The notes under the pieces: generated by a model | What the model was told of the DNA's origin: nothing | Database searches by the model: none | The model's input: the letters and a program-made list of their open reading frames with translations, nothing else | Shown: positions 44,161-64,000 of the stretch, piece after piece | Layout: the number at the start of each line of letters is the position of its first letter | How positions within the stretch are numbered: the stretch's first letter is position 1 | Position numbers and translations under genes: made by a program | Assembly (NCBI RefSeq): GCF_000224145.3 | Contig: NW_004190356.2 | Span: 521,460-585,459, forward strand | Reading direction: 5' to 3' | Length of the DNA stretch: 64,000 nt | DNA from: Ciona intestinalis | Lineage: Eukaryota; Chordata; Ascidiacea; Phlebobranchia; Cionidae

Positions 44161-44720
44161 GCTAATTAGTTTATACCGTGCTCATGCATTAGATCTGTGA
44201 TCTCTTGTTTATTTGGTGTACGCAATGATCTACTTTTAAACTGTTTACTCCTTTTCGCTAGATTTGTAATCTATCGCAGTAGAATGCAAAAACAAATTCC
44301 TTCTGCACTTTGTTTTATCACCCTGATTGGCTCTGTCAAACGACCCGAACGTATTCTTGCTATTAATAACAATTCACTCGCGAAACAATTTAGAATGGTC
44401 AATTAACAATTTAAAAAAAGGCCAATGAAACAATTTAAAATAAATGGTCAGTTCTGCTGGTACCTCCCCGTTAAACTTTTACTTTTTACCGTAACCTATC
44501 TATTTAACATGTTGGTTTGCTTACTTTTTTCCGCTGTAAGTCCACATTGTGTTCTCTATTTATATGTATATAAATATTTATAATAAAAAAATTACTTTGG
44601 AGTGAAAATACAAGTAAAAGGTGTCTATAGTAAGTCTTTTATATCTCTTATTGAAAGATAATCAATCCAAATTAGTTGTTACACCAGGCGAAGATCGAAC
44701 TCGGGACATTAGGTTATCAA
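44161..44720. other. Intergenic, no feature seen
   Basis: The reading frame at 44197-44406 has no recognisable domain; nothing else is visible. Confidence 0.4.
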
Positions 44721-45360
44721 CTGTTTCCGGTTTAAACTAGTTTCACAGCTTCATAAAAAAAAACTTGAACATTTCGTACCGTTTCATTTTGTCTTTTAAA
44801 ACTCGCTTCAGTTTTGTGAAAAAACTGAGACATATAAACATGAGGAAAATAGGCAAGAGTCAATATGACTTTAATTTGAAATAAAAACAACAAAGAAATA
44901 TCGTTTTAAAGTTATATTTATAGTAGGGTGGGGGAAGATGGGACACCTTTTAGTTTAGTTTTCTCTTTGCATTTGGTTGTAAACAAAGAACATTCAATGA
45001 ACTATAAAACCGTATCTTCACGACTTCCACAGACCGTTGTTAATTGTTTAATTTTTTTGGCAAAATTTAAAAGTTTTGCTTTTAATTCAATATTTTATAC
45101 CTCGGGGTCATTCAAATATAATATACTGAAATAATAAAAATATATTTATAGAAGATATTTGCAACTCAGTCACTTGTACTTGGAGATAATTTATGAGAAA
45201 TGGCTTGTGCGGAAAATAGTGTAGCAATACTCAATTTGTAGCAAAAATCTTAACTTTGTCTGTTCATTAATAGTTTTTAGTAATTTTGTGTTATTACAAG
45301 TTCATGTGCATTTGTAGGATACAATATTTATCCATTGATGTTCGAACATTACCCATTGTC
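44721..45360 (+). repeat. Repeat unit, copy 2, with embedded MITE terminus
   Basis: Matches 43310-43500 (AGTTTCACAGCTTCATAAAA, GTCAATATGACTTTAATTTG) and 43635-43935. The family A left terminus at 44924 (TATAGTAGGGTGGGGGAAGA) and interior to about 45050 sit between the two matches. Confidence 0.55.
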
Positions 45361-45612
45361 GTTCAAACAATATTAATTTTTGATACAATGTTATACTAGG
45401 GTGGGGAAAGATGGGACACATTTTTATTTTATCTTCTCATTTTTGTTTCGTTTTACTTTTTTTGACAGTAAACAAAGAATATTCCAAGAATTGTTAAACC
45501 GTCTCCTCACAACTTTTACCGACCATTGTTAATTGTTTAAAACTTTGCTTTTTTACGTAAGAATACTGACGAATATTACTGTAGTATCTTTTTTGTCCGT
45601 CATCAAATGTTC

Positions 45613-45960
45613 CGGCGCCGTGGCGTAGTGTCTAGCGCGCCTGNNNNNNNNNNNNNNNNNNNNNNNNNNNNNNNNNNNNNNNNNNNNNNNNNNGTAACCA
45701 TTAGGTAATGGGTTGACGGTCTGTCGCTGCTACAATTGTGGGCATGTGTCCTTGGGCAAGACACTAAACGACAATTGCTCCAACCCAGTGGTCACTAATG
45801 GGTTGTCCAAATTATCAGCCATACATAAAAAAATCCAAAAAAAATAATCACCCACAAAGTAACATACATGGTAACTCAAGTTGGCACGAGGTGTTAAACC
45901 CGTTTGATAACGACTGTCGTTTTCCGGCCACGCGAGGATAAAGTAAGTTACATTCATTCA
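45613..45960 (+). mobile_element. SINE, plus orientation, with gap
   Basis: GGCGCCGTGGCGTAGTGTCT head, 50-N gap at 45644-45693, body, and tail GTAAGTTACATTCATTCATT at 45940-45960. Confidence 0.75.
45644..45693. other. Assembly gap (50 N)
   Basis: Fixed-length N run within a SINE head. Confidence 0.95.
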
Positions 45961-46017
45961 TTTATATAAAATAATTAAAATAAAATGTCCCGTCTTCCAC
46001 CACCTTACTATATAAAT

Positions 46018-47220
46018 AAGACGAAATATTTCTGAGAAGAAAAAAGCACAACCTATTAGAGACATCTCTAGCAGGCCGTAAAGAAAGACACACTACCACT
46101 GTCCCATACGTTTTATTGAAGTTAGGAAAAGTGAATTTATGCCGGTTATATTCTAAACCAATGCAACAAACACAACTTTCGTGGAGCTTTGTGAACAGTA
46201 CTGAAGAAAATGTGTCAACTACGAAACACTATGAGAGCATGCATGGCCGAATCAATACACCAAGCGTGAGTTACAACAATAATTAAAATTGCAAACAGAA
46301 AGTATAATAGCAAATTAAACATTATAACTTTATCTACACTGCAATTTGAGTTTTATTTAATGAAACTGTTTGAAAATCAAAAAAAATTTCTTGAGTCATT
46401 TCAAAGCAGGCAAAGGCGAGATGTCAGAGGTGAAAGGACTTGGTAAAAAATGAAATAGAAATCACAATATTTAACTTTTCATGCAAATCTAGGTCGAACG
46501 TGGATGTAATATATACAACAAGTTTTAGAATTCCACAACAACAAAAACATCACGTTGCTTGGGAGGTTATGAAGTCTGTGTAAAGACATAAGAATATGAT
46601 TTGCTTCTTTTTTGAAAACACCAGTCATTTTATTTTGTTTAGTGGAGAACTTTAAATTGTCAAACGCAGCTAATAGAACATTATATTTTGTTATTTGAGT
46701 AACGGATGTGTGCATTATGTAATTCATGATAATGCACATCAAGGCAGCAAAATGTTACAAACTGTAACTAAAGCAGATGACAACCTTAGTTTGACAACAT
46801 AAAGCAACAACTCGCAGTGAAAGATGCTTTTGAACAGTTTAAGATTGTACAACATAAAAAACGCCTACAACAAAGAAGTTTCTAAAACACAGGACAGCCT
46901 AAATTATAAAGTAACAAGCTGGTTTTCCAATTAGCCTAGACCTGACTGAAATAAATAAAATAAACAAAACATATTTGCAGTTGAGATCAGAGTGGGAAGT
47001 GTTTGTTATAATTGATATATTGTTGAGGACTTCTTAATTCTAGATAGAGCCTGATTATTCCATTTTTTTTCTGTCGCCAACCTTGACAACGCCACCTTCA
47101 GGAAATATGGAATACCAGTTACTAGTTGCACAAATTTGGAATACAAATAAGTTGTATTATGTTTGAAAAATATTGGTATTAATTGGTTGTATTCAATAAA
47201 ATAAATTACATAAAAAGTAT
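46018..47220. other. Intergenic, no feature seen
   Basis: About 1.2 kb without a recognisable gene or repeat apart from a short CTAGCAGGCCGT motif near 46070, also seen near 7780. The reading frame at 46479-46742 has no domain features. Confidence 0.45.
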
Positions 47221-47417
47221 ATAGTAGGGGGAAGATGGGACACCGTTAGCACTTAATATTCAGATATTCAGACCGTGTTTTTAAAAATGGTGTTTAAAAG
47301 TCGTGGTGATATGATTTTATAATTTTTTCAATATTCTTTGTTTACTACCAAATTGGACTAGAAAATAGAATATATATATAACAAAATAAGTGTCCCATTT
47401 TCCCGCACCCAACTATA
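47221..47417 (+). mobile_element. MITE family A, copy
   Basis: TATAGTAGGGGGAAGATGGG to CCCATTTTCCCGCACCCAACTATA, with an internal TA run. Downstream of SERCA copy 3. Confidence 0.8.
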
Positions 47418-47813
47418 TAATCTGTAGTTGTCGGGCAATATATAATTCTTGTGTACACACAATGAATCTATAGCTGATTCAAACCTTTGGAAGATTTCAT
47501 TGCTCGATTCTTTTTATCTTGACTTAAATGACGGCTGTTCTGATAAATCAACATAAACTTGCCTTGTTTTGGAACTTTCTTTCTGCAAAACTCATTCCCT
47601 GTGTATATTACACTCAAACTTACATTTGTTAGATTGGCTGGAGCTCTTGTTTTAAATGAATAAACCGTGTTCTATAAACATCAAAAAACTTCTTTGTAAA
47701 TAACTGCATCTAGATTAAAGCCTGAACAATAATTCTCTTGAATAATCGCAAAATCAAGTAACTGTTACATAAGATCCTTAGTAATAGTTTTAGAAAACAA
47801 TTATAAATTGATT

Positions 47814-61557
<13,744 letters not shown>

Positions 61558-62992
61558 ATTAGAAGGTGGTGGATGATATTCTATTGTTTCAGAAATCTCG
61601 ATTTTAACTAAATTAACTGAACTTTTTAACCGGTTGTTAAATCCTGTGCAATAGGCTATAATTAGAATTTTAAGGTTTGAGAGGTTTGACATTCAATTGG
61701 TGCTTCCAATATGAAATACTAAACATAGTTATAAATATCCATAGAATTTAAAGAAGTTTAATCTAGGAGTTCAACGCAGTTTAAAACATAAGATGCATGC
61801 ACTTTGAGGTAGCTACACATATGAATAAAAAGCAATTGCAACAATGGTTTAAAACTGAAGAGCCTGACCTGTGAGATAATGGATTATTTTAAACATAAGC
61901 CAATTATGTAGTGATTTATAAAAAGCTTTTAGTAAATTACCTATGATATAATGCACATCAAAGTAAACAACATTTAGAGGCAAATTAGTATGATGGTTGC
62001 GACTGAGCAGTTTAATTAGTCAGAGTCAGTTACCTTGTACAGTAATTATAAACTACTGCAGGGTCAGAATTTATTCCATTAGACATTATCTACATGCATT
62101 GTGTTTTATAACTTTCCATTAAAATTCAATGTACATATAAATTTATTGTTTAAATAAACTATTATTATCATTAAAAACATGATTACTTTATATCTAGAAG
62201 TAATTTGACTGCGAGAAGTTTTTTTTTTCTTGATTCATGGTTTTGTGAACAAAACATGTTTTACAATCAAGTTAAACCCTTAAAAAAGTAAATCTTGTTC
62301 AACAAAAAAACAGCTAATAAATAAACACGCGACAACCATGCATTTACATGGGCGATTCACGCATAACGAGATCTAAATGGCGAACATTTTAGACGTTGGG
62401 TATAACAATACCGGCGCGAGGCGTCACTTTTTCAAACATAATTAAATAAGTGGTAGTGATCTATAATGTACTTTATAAATAAACCATACATGTATTCTAT
62501 TCTCATGCCAAACTTCAATTTACACGTTTTACTAGCAAAGGTTCTAAACCCGAGTAATCTCTTGCTTTGACCCGCTCTTGTCTCAAACAGAAAACCTTAT
62601 ACAGTTACAGTATTAATTTCAACAAAAGAGAGTAGGGATGACGTTGCACACAGCCAAGCTACACACGGCTGTGTGACGCAATAATCCACAGAAAGATGCG
62701 ACACCTACTGAGCATAGAAGACGATAGCGCGGAACACAACCACACTATGCAATTTGATAAAGAACGTTTCTCACAGTAAAAATTTAAATATAAATCAAGT
62801 TTATTCTTTTATTTCAGGACAGTACTAGTAGTTATACAAACAGCTGTTTTACTTTTTAACTTTAAATTATAAAATTGACTTTTCTTCAAATTTTGAGCAC
62901 GTAAGTGGTCATATAGATCCTTTTTTGTCGTACAGTAGTTGAGCAGTTGAGCATGTACGTGATATTATAGTTCCTTTTTTGTCAGACGGTTG
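61558..62992. other. Upstream flank of SERCA copy 3
   Basis: Should contain the leader and promoter of copy 3, but the 17-mer module of copies 1 and 2 is absent and no convincing TATA box was found. Nothing else recognisable. Confidence 0.4.
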
Positions 62993-63200
62993 TTTTTTTG
63001 AATGAATATAACTTGGCTTATCCTCGCGTGGTCGGAAACGACATATAACACGGGTGTAATACTTTACGATAGCCTTATTTGGTTTTATACATCTCGTGTT
63101 AGCGAGACTTAGCATGTATATTACTTATGGGTGATTTTTTTAACTTTTTCATTCTTTTTGTATGACCAATAAGTTGGACAACTTATTACTAAAAAGGCAG
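62993..63200 (-). mobile_element. SINE fragment, degenerate
   Basis: GAATGAATATAACTTGGCTT, then CTCGCGTGGTCGGAAACGAC, then CAATAAGTTGGACAACTTATT; no tRNA head. Confidence 0.6.
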
Positions 63201-63274
63201 AGAAGCTGACGAGATACTATTCTATGCATAGCAACAAGGAATCAAACATGTGTAAATTATTTTCTGAACAGTGG

Positions 63275-63336
63275 TATTTATTTACTACTCTACATCAGAG
63301 TCCGAATATTTATTTACTACTCTACATCAGAGTCCG
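63275..63336. repeat. 30-bp near-tandem direct repeat
   Basis: TATTTATTTACTACTCTACA plus TCAGAGTCCG occurs at 63275-63304 and 63307-63336, separated by 2 bp. Confidence 0.85.
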
Positions 63337-64000
63337 TCCACGGTGGCATGTCACCCGACTTTGTAAATGAATGTGACATGATGTGTGTGTACCCCAGTTT
63401 TACATATTAAAACTATTTTTACCTTGTTGTTAGCTGTATATACAAACGATAAGACCCAAATTATGCAGTATTCAAAAAAAAATATTCGAAGCATTACACT
63501 TCATGCTATTCATATAACATATTAAAAATGCCACACCAGAAAAAATTTAAAAAAATTGACATCTATGTCAATCTTTCATCACCCTTTAGGAAATACATAG
63601 TCACAGGTACTAAGAAAAAAATATCAAAGTGATACCATTTGTGACAAAAACTCTTCGTATTGATAAATTTACTTACTAATGAAAATTAACAAAGTTTTAA
63701 ACTGTCCAATCTTACCCCGGCTTTATGCAAAATGCTAAAATAGCATTTTGGTGTCTGCATCACCAAATAACTTTTCATGTATTTAAATATATTTTTGTTT
63801 GTCATTAAATAAAGGTATAATAGCGAGTGCACTGATTTTCAAAATATCAGGAGTATGCCTAGCAAACCTGTGCGATAACTTGCGTCATTGTATAGGTCTA
63901 CATGCAGCACTTAATTTAGATTTCTTACTGTTGAGTGTAAAGTAATTTGACCATTAAACAAGGCAACAAGACAAAATAAACAACCTAAATATGTTCCAGA
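63337..64000. other. Window end, no feature seen
   Basis: AT-rich sequence without a recognisable gene or repeat. Confidence 0.45.

Larger units (their letters stand above)
45391..46017 (-). mobile_element. MITE family A split by a SINE
   Basis: Left part 45391-45545 (ACTAGGGTGGGGAAAGATGG); right terminus TGTCCCGTCTTCCACCACCT at 45986-46017. A full-length SINE lies between. Confidence 0.6.

Noticed and set aside
61558-61692. Upstream in-frame extension of SERCA copy 3 by 45 codons
   Set aside because: The extension is not SERCA-like, copies 1 and 2 begin at the equivalent MEDAY methionine, and SERCA proteins normally start there.
63275-63336. CRISPR-like direct repeats
   Set aside because: Only two units with a 2-bp spacer in an animal genome; a local duplication.

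Overview
This is animal (eukaryotic) DNA with short exons, GT-AG introns and an AT-rich background full of small repeats. The gene content, the compact introns (often 60-100 bp) and several repeat families fit a solitary ascidian, most likely a Ciona species. That assignment is my inference; I could run no search.

Layout. (1) 21-6755 (+): a complete TNF-receptor-like death receptor in eleven exons. (2) 6756-11598: repeat-rich intergenic DNA with a direct duplication of about 300 bp. (3) 11599-15424 (+): a seven-exon classical short-chain dehydrogenase/reductase (SDR); its second intron holds a Ty3/gypsy-type LTR element interrupted by an assembly gap. (4) 17136-21898 (+): SERCA Ca2+-ATPase copy 1. 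(5) 25521-27071 (+): a four-exon cytosolic glutathione S-transferase. (6) 33743-28899 (-): SERCA copy 2, which with copy 1 forms a large inverted duplication (arms about 5.1 kb, spacer about 6.4 kb holding the GST gene). (7) 42748-37201 (-): an AMP-binding acyl-CoA synthetase / luciferase-like gene that seems to lack one conserved exon. (8) 43003-47416: stacked repeats. (9) 61557-47814 (-): SERCA copy 3, with much longer introns. (10) 61558-64000: its upstream flank.

Most notable is the SERCA cluster. All three copies keep the phosphorylated Asp (D351 in copies 1 and 2) and the Ca2+-site residues. Copy 2 is fully open. Copy 1 carries a +1 frameshift at the start of exon 13. Copy 3 has a pair of 86-bp alternative exons for transmembrane helix 7 that must be mutually exclusive, an additional intron next to the TGDGVND motif, and a different C-terminus. 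Exons of copy 3 alternate between near-identity with copies 1 and 2, including silent sites and a few intron bases, and clear divergence, which suggests gene conversion. Copies 1 and 2 share an E-box/TATA promoter module.

Repeats are dominated by a family of about 200-bp inverted-terminal-repeat elements (terminus close to TATAGTAGGGTGGGGGAAGA, more than 20 copies), a tRNA-derived SINE family, and a foldback family with termini near GGGGCATACCAA. Three 50-N assembly gaps lie at 13175-13224, 45644-45693 and 59208-59257. Exon ends were placed by hand from splice consensus and reading phase and may be off by a base in places; repeat ends are approximate.
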